A stretch of DNA of 34,096 bases, taken from positions 1-34,096 of the forward strand of contig CANJUD010000018.1 in NCBI GenBank assembly GCA_947477885.1. The letters run 5' to 3'. A program made the position numbers and the translations under genes. The notes beneath the pieces were generated by a model. That model searched no databases, was not told where the DNA came from, and saw only the letters and a program-made list of their open reading frames with translations. This document shows, piece after piece, positions 1 to 7,293 of the stretch (the first letter of the stretch is position 1; each line of letters opens with the position of its first letter). Source of the stretch: Bacteroidota bacterium. GTDB taxonomy: Bacteria > Bacteroidota > Bacteroidia > UKL13-3.

Positions 1-685
1 GCAGGACGAACAATGAAACCCATGTTGCACCCTTCCTGCGTCAGGACAGGCTGCACCTTGGGTAGTTTTAATCGAAGTATATGGGGTTTGCGTTTAAATG
101 GCAGTTAATCCGCCGCAGCGAAATGCTGCAAATAGAAGTAAAATATTACCGCTACTATATATGTTGGTTTATTTTATGATATATATTTATCAAATGGGTA
201 GTTGTTAGTGTATGTTATAATATATTTTTTTTGATTTTTTATCCTTTGGGGCATAGCCAGGCCGAATAATCAGCTATTTTTTTATTATAGTTTTTCTTTA
301 TTGCGGTTTGTAAGTTTGGGTGGCCCGCGTTTGGTTAGTATTTCTAGCGTAATCATAGTTTCTGTTTTGCAATACGGGCATAGTTTTGGGTTGTACACTA
401 TTGCTGTGCTTTGGGGAACTATAATTGCAAGGATGAAACAAGAAGAGATACAAAAGGAAAGCACTATCATAGATAACAATAAAATTAATATAAATAATTC
501 AAATAAACATTCTACTTTTGAACCGTACTAAAAATGGGATGGCTACACAATATGGGCGAAAGCCAATTAGGCGATCATTATAGTGATATAAAATACAAAT
601 AAATAAAGTGGAGACTAGAACCCACTCTAAAAAACGGGGCCAAATCCGAAAAGCCTTTTGAGTAGGGAATATAAAAATCAAAGAA
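1..685. other. Accessory region without a convincing gene
   Basis: This stretch of nearly 700 bases holds no gene that I can defend. The first 108 bases are open in frame 1 up to a TAA at 106-108, so the tail of an upstream reading frame is possible, but the translation matches nothing I know. At 285-479 on the minus strand there is a 64-codon frame with a hydrophobic N-terminus and a CPYC motif. It overlaps a 76-codon plus-strand frame and either or both could be chance. The right part contains one arm (502-546) of an inverted repeat whose other arm lies at 7337-7381. The base composition is AT-rich. Confidence 0.5.
502..546 (+). repeat. Left arm of 45-nt inverted repeat
   Basis: The reverse complement of these 45 bases matches 7337-7381 at 41 of 45 positions, including an unbroken core around CCATCCCATTTTTAGTACG. 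The arms point toward each other across about 6.8 kb that contains the cassette-like genes and the oxidative operon. On the inward-reading strand both arms also encode a similar peptide (VAIPFLVRFKSR), so the repeat may derive from a coding segment. It may be a pair of dispersed repeats or the ends of a mobile unit. Confidence 0.75.
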
Positions 686-1168
686 ATGAAAAGACTAAAA
701 AGTGTTTTGGTTTTAATTAGTTCATGTTTAATTCTGTTATCAAGTTGCAGTGAGAATTACTCAAATGGCGAAAGAATTGGAGTAATTACCCAATTTTCAG
801 AAACAGGTTTAATTTGGAAAAGCTGGGAAGGTCATTTAAACGTAACTCAAACGGGAATGAATAGTAGTGTTCCTTTTGATTTTTCAATTGACAATGACTA
901 TCCAGACGAACAAATAATTACAAAGCTTGATTCAGCAGCTCAATATGGTTGGAAGGTAAAATTAGTTTATCATGAAACGGCTGGCAAAAATTGGTTTAGT
1001 AACAGAGGTGAAACCAGTCATTTTATTACCAAAGTGGAAGTGCTTGAAAAGAATTTTGGAAATGCTTTTAATGGAAATCAACAGCAAAAAATTTCAGGAA
1101 AAGTTATTGATACAATTTATGTAGTTATTACGCCAGACAATCCTGACTATAAAAAATTCTTTAAATAA
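686..1168 (+). CDS. Small lipoprotein of unknown function
   Basis: This 160-residue protein has a lipoprotein signal peptide: a basic start, a hydrophobic run at about residues 5-19, then a lipobox ending LLSSC with the acylated cysteine near residue 21. The mature part is soluble and contains a GERIGVI...GLIWKSWEG segment near residues 28-50. I recognise this as typical of a Bacteroidota lipoprotein family, sometimes loosely misannotated as a phosphogluconate dehydrogenase; no enzymatic motif is visible. It stands alone, with an attC-like spacer downstream and another single-gene unit after that, which fits a gene-cassette origin. Location is expected in the periplasm or inner leaflet of the outer membrane. 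Function is unknown. Confidence 0.75.
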   Translation: MKRLKSVLVLISSCLILLSSCSENYSNGERIGVITQFSETGLIWKSWEGHLNVTQTGMNSSVPFDFSIDNDYPDEQIITKLDSAAQYGWKVKLVYHETAGKNWFSNRGETSHFITKVEVLEKNFGNAFNGNQQQKISGKVIDTIYVVITPDNPDYKKFFK

Positions 1169-1199
1169 GAAATAATAATAATCAGCCCACAATAGCTAG

Positions 1200-1320
1200 A
1201 ACAAAAGGCTTATCTCAATGCGGGTTTTTCGGTTTGGAAAAGTGTATTCTTCACACTACCTTCACGATTGGGTTAAACATCTCGGCTTCGAAATCCGCAC
1301 TGAACAAGCCCTCGAACGTT
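1200..1320 (+). repeat. attC-like imperfect hairpin (spacer 1)
   Basis: The spacer between two single-gene units folds as a long imperfect hairpin: 1207-1211 pairs with 1306-1310, and 1219-1227 pairs with 1291-1299 (nine pairs, one G-T). It is bounded by AAC at 1200-1202 and GTT at 1318-1320, the only strictly conserved triplets of integron attC sites. The 121-nt span falls in the attC size range. The next start codon follows 32 nt after the GTT. No integron integrase is visible in the window, so this is a structural resemblance only. Confidence 0.4.
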
Positions 1321-1352
1321 ATGTGCAAGCAATATAAACACTCAATATAAAT

Positions 1353-1964
1353 ATGAAGCAAACAGAATTACCAAAGCAATTTGAACAAGTACTCGACAAT
1401 AATGAAAAAACATTATGGATTGGAAAACCAAAATTCATTCCCTTTTTGACAACAGGAATTCCATTCTTAATAATTGGTATAATATGGTTTTGTATAGATT
1501 ACTTTGGCTTCATTAAAAACATAGAACTTGACGACTCAAGTTACTTCACAATTCCATTTTTCTTATTACATCTTTTTCCATTTTGGGGTAGCATACTAAA
1601 TATTTTCAGATTATTATTGGTTTACAACAATACATATTACACTTATACGAACAAAAGAATTATGATGAGAAGTGGCTTTTTAGGGACAGATTTTAAAGCA
1701 ATTGATTATGATAAAATTTCCGATATTGAAGTAAATGTAAATCCTATTGAAAATTTATACAATGTTGGAACAATTCAAGCTTATAGTGGCCGTGTTGGAG
1801 ATAAAGGGAATCGAGTATATGATAAATTAATAGCTATTGAAAACCCGTATGAGGTTTTTAAAATGATTAAACAAATTTCTGTTGATATAAAAACTGACTA
1901 TAATTATCCTAATGCATTAAGACCAGATACAAATCCAGGTTATAAAACTGAATATAGACCATGA
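1353..1964 (+). CDS. Membrane protein with bacterial PH domain
   Basis: The 203-residue protein begins with a soluble segment ending in ETLWIGKP-like residues (KTLWIGKPKFIPF), then has two hydrophobic stretches at about residues 28-50 and 64-90. After them comes a bacterial pleckstrin-homology (bPH2/DUF304) domain, recognised by YTYTNKRIMMRSGFLGTDFKAIDYDKISDIEV at roughly 95-130. Such proteins sit in the inner membrane with the PH domain in the cytoplasm; their ligands are mostly unknown. The tail is polar and proline-rich. The gene is a lone unit flanked on both sides by similar hairpin spacers of about 180 bp, consistent with a mobile cassette. Assignment to the PH-like family is good; function is not known. 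Confidence 0.8.
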   Translation: MKQTELPKQFEQVLDNNEKTLWIGKPKFIPFLTTGIPFLIIGIIWFCIDYFGFIKNIELDDSSYFTIPFFLLHLFPFWGSILNIFRLLLVYNNTYYTYTNKRIMMRSGFLGTDFKAIDYDKISDIEVNVNPIENLYNVGTIQAYSGRVGDKGNRVYDKLIAIENPYEVFKMIKQISVDIKTDYNYPNALRPDTNPGYKTEYRP

Positions 1965-1978
1965 TTTTGCCTGCTTTT

Positions 1979-2090
1979 AACACACGGTACAAGCAATTTA
2001 GGTATTAAATTGGTTTGGTATTTGGAAGATTTGGCAAATCCGAATAATGTGCTTAATATAGTTCCAAAATGCTTGTAGCCCGAAAACGTT
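1979..2090 (+). repeat. attC-like imperfect hairpin (spacer 2)
   Basis: A second spacer of similar length has AAC at 1979-1981 and GTT at 2088-2090 with complementary arms TACAAGCA (1988-1995) and TGCTTGTA (2070-2077). The outer GG at 1986-1987 can pair with CC at 2079-2080 across a single bulged G, a bulge being typical of attC stems. The span is 112 nt, close to that of spacer 1. The primary sequence differs from spacer 1, as attC sites usually do. Confidence 0.4.
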
Positions 2091-2142
2091 TTGCTTTATT
2101 TTTTATTCAAATGATATCACAAAGAAAAACATCCAAAACCAA

Positions 2143-2739
2143 ATGGAATTTAACTTCGACAATAAATACATCCTTGAAAACGATAGAGTTATTTTAAGAC
2201 CTCTAGAATACTCAGATTTTGATAATTTAATTTCATTCTCTACAGCAGAACCTGAAATTTGGAAATATTCGTTAATACATGCAGTGGGTGAAAATGGCTT
2301 GAGAGACTATTTAAGCTTAGCAATCGATGCGAGAATAGCTAAGAAAGAGTATCCGTTTATTGTTTTCGATAAAGCGACCAATTCATTTGCAGGCTGCAGC
2401 CGCTTTTACGATATACAACTGGCAAATAAGTGCTTACTATTAGGATATACTTGGTACGGAAAAAAGTTTCAAGGGACCGGAATAAACAAACACTGCAAAT
2501 ATTTGCTCTTGCAGTTTGCATTTGAAGACATTGAAATGGAACGAGTGGAATTTAGAGCTGACTATGAAAACAAGCGAAGTATTTCAGCACTGAAAGGTAT
2601 CGGATGTAAAGAAGAAGGGATACTGAGAAGTAATGCAGTAAAAAATGATGGAAACAGAAGAGATAGTATTGTACTGAGTATTTTAAAACCTGAATGGGAA
2701 ATTACAATACAAAAAGAACTTAAAAGCAAACTAGTTTAA
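2143..2739 (+). CDS. GNAT-family N-acetyltransferase (RimJ/RimL type)
   Basis: This 198-residue protein matches the Acetyltransf_3 (RimJ/RimL-like) pattern. It opens with a strand carrying NDRVILRPLEYSDFDNL, has a central FAGCSRFYDI strand, then the GYTWYGKKFQGTGINKHCK segment, which stands in for the acetyl-CoA-binding loop (usual form Q/RxxGxG/A; here FQGTGIN). Next comes a helix and the VEFRADYENKRSISALKGIGCKEEG segment, where N563-type Asn and the ALxKxGF-like motif close the fold. These enzymes transfer acetyl from acetyl-CoA to amines, often on ribosomal proteins, antibiotics or small metabolites; the substrate here cannot be told. It is the third single-gene unit of the cassette-like row and directly precedes the oxidative operon, but is separated from it by a 227-bp gap with its own promoter. 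Confidence 0.85.
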   Translation: MEFNFDNKYILENDRVILRPLEYSDFDNLISFSTAEPEIWKYSLIHAVGENGLRDYLSLAIDARIAKKEYPFIVFDKATNSFAGCSRFYDIQLANKCLLLGYTWYGKKFQGTGINKHCKYLLLQFAFEDIEMERVEFRADYENKRSISALKGIGCKEEGILRSNAVKNDGNRRDSIVLSILKPEWEITIQKELKSKLV

Positions 2740-2853
2740 CTGTAAGTCGCCATCGATTTTGCGAAAAATTTGGAGCTAGCAATTCACTGAATTTTATTTA
2801 GTATTTCTACCAAAATAAATACGGGTATTTAAACTTTTCTGCTCGCACATTAT

Positions 2854-2888
2854 AATTGTTATTAATGCATTTTCTTATAATAACAATT
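2854..2888. promoter_or_regulatory. Inverted repeat upstream of operon promoter
   Basis: Two perfectly complementary 11-nt arms lie at 2854-2864 and 2878-2888, separated by 13 nt, ending about 30 nt before the presumed -7 box of the oxidative operon. No T-run directly follows, so an operator for a regulator is as likely as a terminator for the acetyltransferase gene. No regulator gene is encoded nearby. Confidence 0.4.
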
Positions 2889-2917
2889 TAATAATTTTAT
2901 ATTTTAACCATTTTATT

Positions 2918-2925
2918 TAATTTTG
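2918..2925 (+). promoter_or_regulatory. Bacteroidota -7 box for the operon
   Basis: TAATTTTG is an exact match to the TAnnTTTG -7 consensus of the Bacteroidota primary sigma factor. Transcription would begin near 2931, giving a leader of about 35 nt before the first gene. The expected upstream TTG is not present at the usual distance, so the promoter may be weak or activator-dependent. Confidence 0.45.
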
Positions 2926-2966
2926 TATTTTAAATCGAATAATACAATTAAAATAAACCACTAAAA

Positions 2967-3704
2967 ATGCAAAAGTTTGTTTCAGAAGCGCTGCAACACA
3001 GAGCTGTTCAGCACCCCTATTTAAAAGCCCTTGCCAATGGAGAATTCTCAGACATGGAAGCAGTATTGAAGGATTTTGCCTCTCAATATGGATTCTACAG
3101 CTCTTGGTTTCCTCGTTACCTAACAGCAGTAATCTCCAAACTTGAAAACCCTGAGTACAGGAATCATTTATTGGACAATCTATCCGAAGAGAGCGGTCAC
3201 CTTCATGAGGAAGACATGGTTGCTGTTCGCGCACTCGGAATTAAAGATGAGTGGGTTCAGGGAATTCCTCACCCAGTTCTATTCAAGCGATTCCAGGCTT
3301 CCATGGGCGTAAATCCTAATGCAAATCCGGGGATAGAAGTTGATTTATGGAGAGATTCATTTCTGTCTTTGATTCAAAATGGCAGCGCCGAAAGTGCTGT
3401 TGGTGCCATAGGTTTAGGCACTGAATCTATCGTGAAGTTTATCTATAAAGATTTAATAAAGGCCATACAAGATCATACCCAATTGTCAATGGAAGACTAT
3501 GTGTTCTTTCCATTACATACTGAAGTTGATGATGAGCATGGACTCATACTACTGGATATAGCAGAAAAAATGGCGTCAAGCGGCCCCGAAGCAGAATTAG
3601 AACTTAGGAAAGGTATGAGAAAGGCCTTGAATTTACGGGCTGCTTATTGGGATGAAATGTACGACAGGGCCATGGCTATATGTAAAAAAGAAGTCTTGGC
3701 ATGA
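2967..3704 (+). CDS. Heme-oxygenase-like di-iron oxidase (HDO)
   Basis: The 245-residue protein is all-helical and carries the ligand pattern of the heme-oxygenase-like di-iron oxidase/oxygenase superfamily (UndA, BesC, SznF, CADD). I see E75xxH78 in a NLSEESGHLHEED segment, E153 in a helix, and H184xxxD188xxH191 near the end. The spacing of the last three equals that of UndA. Such enzymes bind two irons, activate O2 and perform N-oxygenation, desaturation or C-C cleavage on small amines or acids in the cytoplasm. It is the first gene of a tight operon, and its stop overlaps the start of the cupin gene by 4 bp (ATGA), implying translational coupling. The order HDO then cupin echoes the two catalytic domains of SznF. 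PqqC/TenA homologues share the fold but lack these metal ligands. The family is well supported; the substrate is not known. Confidence 0.88.
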   Translation: MQKFVSEALQHRAVQHPYLKALANGEFSDMEAVLKDFASQYGFYSSWFPRYLTAVISKLENPEYRNHLLDNLSEESGHLHEEDMVAVRALGIKDEWVQGIPHPVLFKRFQASMGVNPNANPGIEVDLWRDSFLSLIQNGSAESAVGAIGLGTESIVKFIYKDLIKAIQDHTQLSMEDYVFFPLHTEVDDEHGLILLDIAEKMASSGPEAELELRKGMRKALNLRAAYWDEMYDRAMAICKKEVLA

Positions 3705-4462
3705 CGCAACTATTTGTAAAAACTGTAAAGGCAAAACGAATTGGAATTGAAGAGAAGGAGTTTCTTGAGCAATCATTGAAACTCCTTTCAACAGCGCTGC
3801 AAAGTAATCAAATTCCCAATGCACTTAATATCACCAGCACTACCAGTGCCCTTTTTGTATTTGCGATGGGTTCGGAAAGTCAAAAAAAAGAGGTCCTGAA
3901 TTTTGTAGAATGGTTCAGTAATCCGGACTTAGAAATCAATTGGTCTGAAGGTTTGCTTTCTATCGTATCTAAATTTTTCGGCGAATTACAGATTGAGAGA
4001 CTGAGTGATTTGCTTAAAAAAATAAGTCTTCAGAAATCACTAGTGGATGTAGCTGATGCGCGTGAATTGGTGTCAAGCCTGCAGGACGTAAATCTGAATA
4101 GTTTATACCATAACAAAGTAGAAGCGCTAAATATTGATTTTAGTGTCTCAATTCTCCCATTTAAAATGGAGGTACTCGACCCAAGGATTGTTACGGTGCA
4201 ACCCGGCAAGGCAAATGAGATGCATAAGCATGCTCACGAAACGGTTTTCATATTCTTGAAAGGCAAAGGTAAGGTTATTGTAGATGCGCATGAGAATGAA
4301 GTTGGTCCTGGAGATTTTGCCCTCATCCCCAGATGGTGCAACCACCAATCGGTAAATACGGGAGAAGATGAACTCGTGTTTTTAGCGGTTGCTGATTTTG
4401 GCTTAACCGGAAAATCTTTTGTTGGGAATTACATGAAGACTGCTAGAATGAAGACTCTATAA
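3701..4462 (+). CDS. Cupin protein with N-terminal helical domain
   Basis: This 253-residue protein has two parts. Residues 1 to about 140 are predicted mostly helical and I do not recognise them. Residues about 155-240 form a single cupin barrel: motif 1 supplies H175, H177 (or H179) and E180 within PGKANEMHKHAHE; motif 2 is GDFALIPRWCNHQSVN with H215. The complete 3-His/1-Glu set predicts a mononuclear metal, probably Fe(II). In SznF the C-terminal cupin rearranges the hydroxylated guanidine made by the di-iron domain into an N-nitrosourea. Here a comparable cupin is encoded separately but overlaps the HDO gene by 4 bp. By inference it may act on the HDO product; a plain isomerase, dioxygenase or stabilising partner role is equally possible. 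The N-terminal part may be an interaction domain. Confidence 0.82.
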   Translation: MTQLFVKTVKAKRIGIEEKEFLEQSLKLLSTALQSNQIPNALNITSTTSALFVFAMGSESQKKEVLNFVEWFSNPDLEINWSEGLLSIVSKFFGELQIERLSDLLKKISLQKSLVDVADARELVSSLQDVNLNSLYHNKVEALNIDFSVSILPFKMEVLDPRIVTVQPGKANEMHKHAHETVFIFLKGKGKVIVDAHENEVGPGDFALIPRWCNHQSVNTGEDELVFLAVADFGLTGKSFVGNYMKTARMKTL

Positions 4463-4489
4463 CTATTGCACCCTTTACCTCACCAATTC

Positions 4490-5539
4490 ATGAATGCAGG
4501 ATTTCTTCGAAAAGGTTACCATATGCTTAGGGTTTGTGAAATCAAACAACTCACGGATGATGCGGTGAACATTGTTTTTAATGTACCTGAGAAACTTAAA
4601 GAATTATTCAACTACAAACCAGGCCAGCACGTTGATATTATAATCAATTGTGAGGGTGAAGAATTAGGTCGTTCCTACTCTATTTGCAGTGGACCGGGTG
4701 AACCTTTGTCAATTGGGGTAAAAACTGTTCTTAATGGCCGGGTGTCCCATTGGTTGAACATGAGCCTAAAAGAAGGGGATCAAATTGCCGTTTCGGAACC
4801 CCGGGGCTCCTTTGTGCTGAGCACGGAGGCAAACAATATTGTGCTAATTGGAGCTGGCAGCGGCATAACGCCATTACTATCGATGTATAAAAGTGGAATC
4901 AGCTCAGCTATTCAAGTCACTTTGATTTATGGAAATTCAAAGTCATCATCAATTATGTTCTCGGAGGAAATCAATAATATTAAGGGGGGCCGCGTAATTA
5001 AATACCTGAGCAGAGAAGAAAAAGAGGGCTTTATAAGTGGGAGAATAAACAGTGACAACCTATCTGCGTTGGTGCAGAAAGAGCCTAACTTGCTGAACGC
5101 GGATGCTTATTATCTTTGCGGTCCCGAGGAAATGATTGCCAGTGCTCGCTCTTTCCTTCAAAACGCGAAGGTTTCAGCAGACAAAATATTTTTCGAGTTG
5201 TTTACAGCTCCCGTTAAAAAAGTAGAGTCCCAACCCAACTTAAATACCCGATACACTGGTAAATGTCATTTGAAGATCAATCTTGAAGGAGACAAATACC
5301 AGTTAGAAGTGGAGACCGAGAGTACATCTATACTGGACGTGGCCTTAAAAGCAGGAATTGATGCGCCATACTCCTGCAAAGCAGGGGTGTGCGGCTCTTG
5401 CAGGGCAAAGGTGCTGGAGGGGCATGCCATTATTAAAAACAACTACGCACTAACTCAACAAGAACTAGATGACGGCTACGTTCTGACCTGTCAGGCCCTA
5501 CCCTCTGCGGAAATGCTGTATTTATCATATGATGATTAG
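4490..5539 (+). CDS. PaaE-like NAD(P)H:ferredoxin oxidoreductase
   Basis: This is a three-domain electron-transfer protein. Numbered from the ATG at 4490 (349 residues) it has an FAD-binding barrel with RSYS at 61-64, an NAD(P)-binding domain with GAGSGITP at 121-128 and CGP at 210-212, and a C-terminal plant-type 2Fe-2S domain with Cys296, 301, 304 and 334 (Cx4CxxC...C). The layout equals PaaE, HmpX and other reductases that feed electrons from NAD(P)H to di-iron or Rieske oxygenases. In this operon it is the obvious electron donor for the di-iron oxidase, though this is inferred from position. The frame stays open back to a TTG at 4466, 3 bp after the cupin stop, which would add eight residues; I prefer the ATG. 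The ATG at 4523 is another possibility. Confidence 0.9.
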   Translation: MNAGFLRKGYHMLRVCEIKQLTDDAVNIVFNVPEKLKELFNYKPGQHVDIIINCEGEELGRSYSICSGPGEPLSIGVKTVLNGRVSHWLNMSLKEGDQIAVSEPRGSFVLSTEANNIVLIGAGSGITPLLSMYKSGISSAIQVTLIYGNSKSSSIMFSEEINNIKGGRVIKYLSREEKEGFISGRINSDNLSALVQKEPNLLNADAYYLCGPEEMIASARSFLQNAKVSADKIFFELFTAPVKKVESQPNLNTRYTGKCHLKINLEGDKYQLEVETESTSILDVALKAGIDAPYSCKAGVCGSCRAKVLEGHAIIKNNYALTQQELDDGYVLTCQALPSAEMLYLSYDD

Positions 5540-5620
5540 CACTTGTACAAATGGAAACCGACTAATAGCTCAGATTAATAACTGAAATCAAGAGTCATAA
5601 CTAACACAACTAAATTATAA

Positions 5621-6379
5621 ATGGATACAAAAGATCTATACAATTCACAGGCAAGTGCCTGGACTAGAAACGAACCAGTTCTCCTTTCAGACTATTCAGC
5701 CCGCCCATTTGTTATCAATCTATGTGAGCCTGCAGCAGGTAAGCGTATTCTTGACATTGGCTGTGGTGAGGGATATGTGGGTAGAAAAATTGCAATGGCG
5801 GGCGCTGAGCACGTGCATGGTATTGATATATCTGATAAGATGATTGAGGCGGCGTTGGCCAATCAAGTTAGTAGCGGAATAGAAAATTTGAGCTATGAGG
5901 TTCAAGACATGAGAAATGCAGAACTGAGCGATATAGAGCCCTATGATCTTGTTTTAGGAATGTTTCTATTCAACTACCTTAGTGTGGAAGACACCCACCT
6001 TGTGATGAAAAAAGCATTTGATGTGATCAAACCTGGAGGCCATTTTATATTTTCTGTGCCTCATCCATTTTTAGCATTTTTGAAAAAAGAAAAATACCCA
6101 TTTTATTTCGAAGCTACTAATGGTTATTTCTCTGGACGAAATATTCTTTTTCCAGGGGAAATTTGGCGAAGAGATGGTGTCGCCGTTAATGTGCAATGTA
6201 TTCACAAAACATTTGAAGATTACTTCAAAGGGCTAGTAGATAGTGGATTTACGACTATGCCCGAGGTATATGAGCTGAGAATAACAGAAGAGCAGCTTAA
6301 GCTTGATTCTGCGTTTTTTGGCCCCCTCATGGACTACCCCCTTCATGTCGCTTTTAAAGTGAGAAAGCAAGACCAATGA
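5621..6379 (+). CDS. Class I SAM-dependent methyltransferase
   Basis: The 252-residue protein has a Rossmann-type methyltransferase domain with motif I ILDIGCGEG at 43-51, an acidic residue ending strand 2 (GIDIS, D69), motif II-like QDM near 96, then the PYDLVLGMFLFNYL strand and a VIKPGGHFIFSVPHP post-motif. The remaining 90 residues form a substrate cap. It resembles the Methyltransf_11/25 group that methylates small molecules at O, N or C. The substrate cannot be read from the sequence. It follows the reductase gene after an 81-bp gap and overlaps the dioxygenase start by 4 bp (ATGA). In the streptozotocin pathway a methyltransferase (SznE) methylates arginine before SznF acts; an analogous first step is possible but unproven here. 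Confidence 0.88.
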   Translation: MDTKDLYNSQASAWTRNEPVLLSDYSARPFVINLCEPAAGKRILDIGCGEGYVGRKIAMAGAEHVHGIDISDKMIEAALANQVSSGIENLSYEVQDMRNAELSDIEPYDLVLGMFLFNYLSVEDTHLVMKKAFDVIKPGGHFIFSVPHPFLAFLKKEKYPFYFEATNGYFSGRNILFPGEIWRRDGVAVNVQCIHKTFEDYFKGLVDSGFTTMPEVYELRITEEQLKLDSAFFGPLMDYPLHVAFKVRKQDQ

Positions 6380-7293
6380 TAACCAGTAAACTCTCCACTA
6401 TAGTGTGGGAAAATCTTCCTAAATCTGATCAATACACCTTCAACTTACATGATGACTTTTCAAACATTATAGGCAACTTTAAAGCTGATCAAAAAAAAAT
6501 ACTTATCGAAAACCCCAATGAATTCCTGAGCATGGACTCATATGATTGGCTTGATGAGTTGCATCTAAAATTAAAGGCGGCACCTGGTTTTGTGCTTATC
6601 AAATCAGGGGCATTATTTAGCAATGAAGAATTAAGGTACATTTATGCATTTTGCTGCCGGCGCCTTGGCTTGTTGAACAACCGATATGGCTACTTCTTCG
6701 ATGTGGTTGACCAAGGCCTCGATTACACGAAGCAAGCCATTCCAGTATCTAAGACCCGCGCAAGCACAGGCTACCATACAGACAGCACCGCAAAAGAATA
6801 TTTGCCCGACGTAGTTGGCCTTTTATGTCTTTCACCCGGAGCAATAGGTGGAGATTCTCTTCTAACGAATGCCGCAAACCTTTATAAACACTTACTTCAG
6901 AATTATTCGTATACACTTGAAGCAATGCAGGCTCCAATCATTAGAGACGTGATAACACCAGGCACCGAGAACTCGGTTGAGGCAATAATGCAGAATGCCT
7001 TTCCCATTTTTTCTTTTCCTAATGAAGGATTTACATTCAGATACATGCGCTATTGGATAGAGTCAGCATACGAGAAAACAGGGCAAAATATATCTAAAGA
7101 ACTAATGAAAGGCATCGAAGAAACTGATTGCTACTTCTCAAGCCCTCAAAATTATCTGCAATTTAAACTGGAAAGAGGTGACATGCTCTTGTTGAATAAT
7201 CGATTTATATGTCATAATAGGACTGCTTTTGAAAATAACGCCTTAGGGAGCACACCCAGAACACTTGTAAGGTCCTGGATTAATTTCCAATAG
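6376..7293 (+). CDS. TauD/TfdA-type Fe(II)/2OG dioxygenase
   Basis: The 305-residue protein shows the full facial triad of a 2-oxoglutarate-dependent oxygenase: H134xD136 in TGYHTDSTAKEYLPD, a distal H280 in LLLNNRFICHNR, and a 2OG-anchoring arginine near the end (R295 or R299). The segment PDVVGLLCLSPGAIGGDS after the HxD is typical of the TauD/TfdA and clavaminate-synthase-like group. Such enzymes hydroxylate, desaturate or halogenate small substrates, several of them free amino acids; the Asp in HxD argues against a halogenase. It is the last gene of the operon, with its start overlapping the methyltransferase stop. It may prepare the amino-acid substrate or tailor the product of the di-iron/cupin pair. 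Fold and cofactor are well supported; substrate unknown. Confidence 0.9.
   Translation: MITSKLSTIVWENLPKSDQYTFNLHDDFSNIIGNFKADQKKILIENPNEFLSMDSYDWLDELHLKLKAAPGFVLIKSGALFSNEELRYIYAFCCRRLGLLNNRYGYFFDVVDQGLDYTKQAIPVSKTRASTGYHTDSTAKEYLPDVVGLLCLSPGAIGGDSLLTNAANLYKHLLQNYSYTLEAMQAPIIRDVITPGTENSVEAIMQNAFPIFSFPNEGFTFRYMRYWIESAYEKTGQNISKELMKGIEETDCYFSSPQNYLQFKLERGDMLLLNNRFICHNRTAFENNALGSTPRTLVRSWINFQ

Noticed and set aside
285-479. A 64-codon minus-strand frame with a hydrophobic start and CPYC
   Set aside because: Only one CxxC pair, no promoter seen, and overlapped by another open frame; left as a possibility in the region note.
1218-1337. A 39-codon plus-strand frame (MRVFRFGKVYSSHYLHDW...) in the first spacer
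   Set aside because: It lies inside the attC-like hairpin, has no promoter of its own and no recognised family. It may be a gene remnant but I cannot support it.
2967-3704. PqqC or TenA-type enzyme
   Set aside because: Those lack the E-xx-H and HxxxDxxH metal ligands seen here, and no PQQ or thiamine genes are nearby.
6376-7293. 2OG-dependent halogenase
   Set aside because: The carboxylate ligand D136 is present; halogenases of this class replace it with Ala or Gly.
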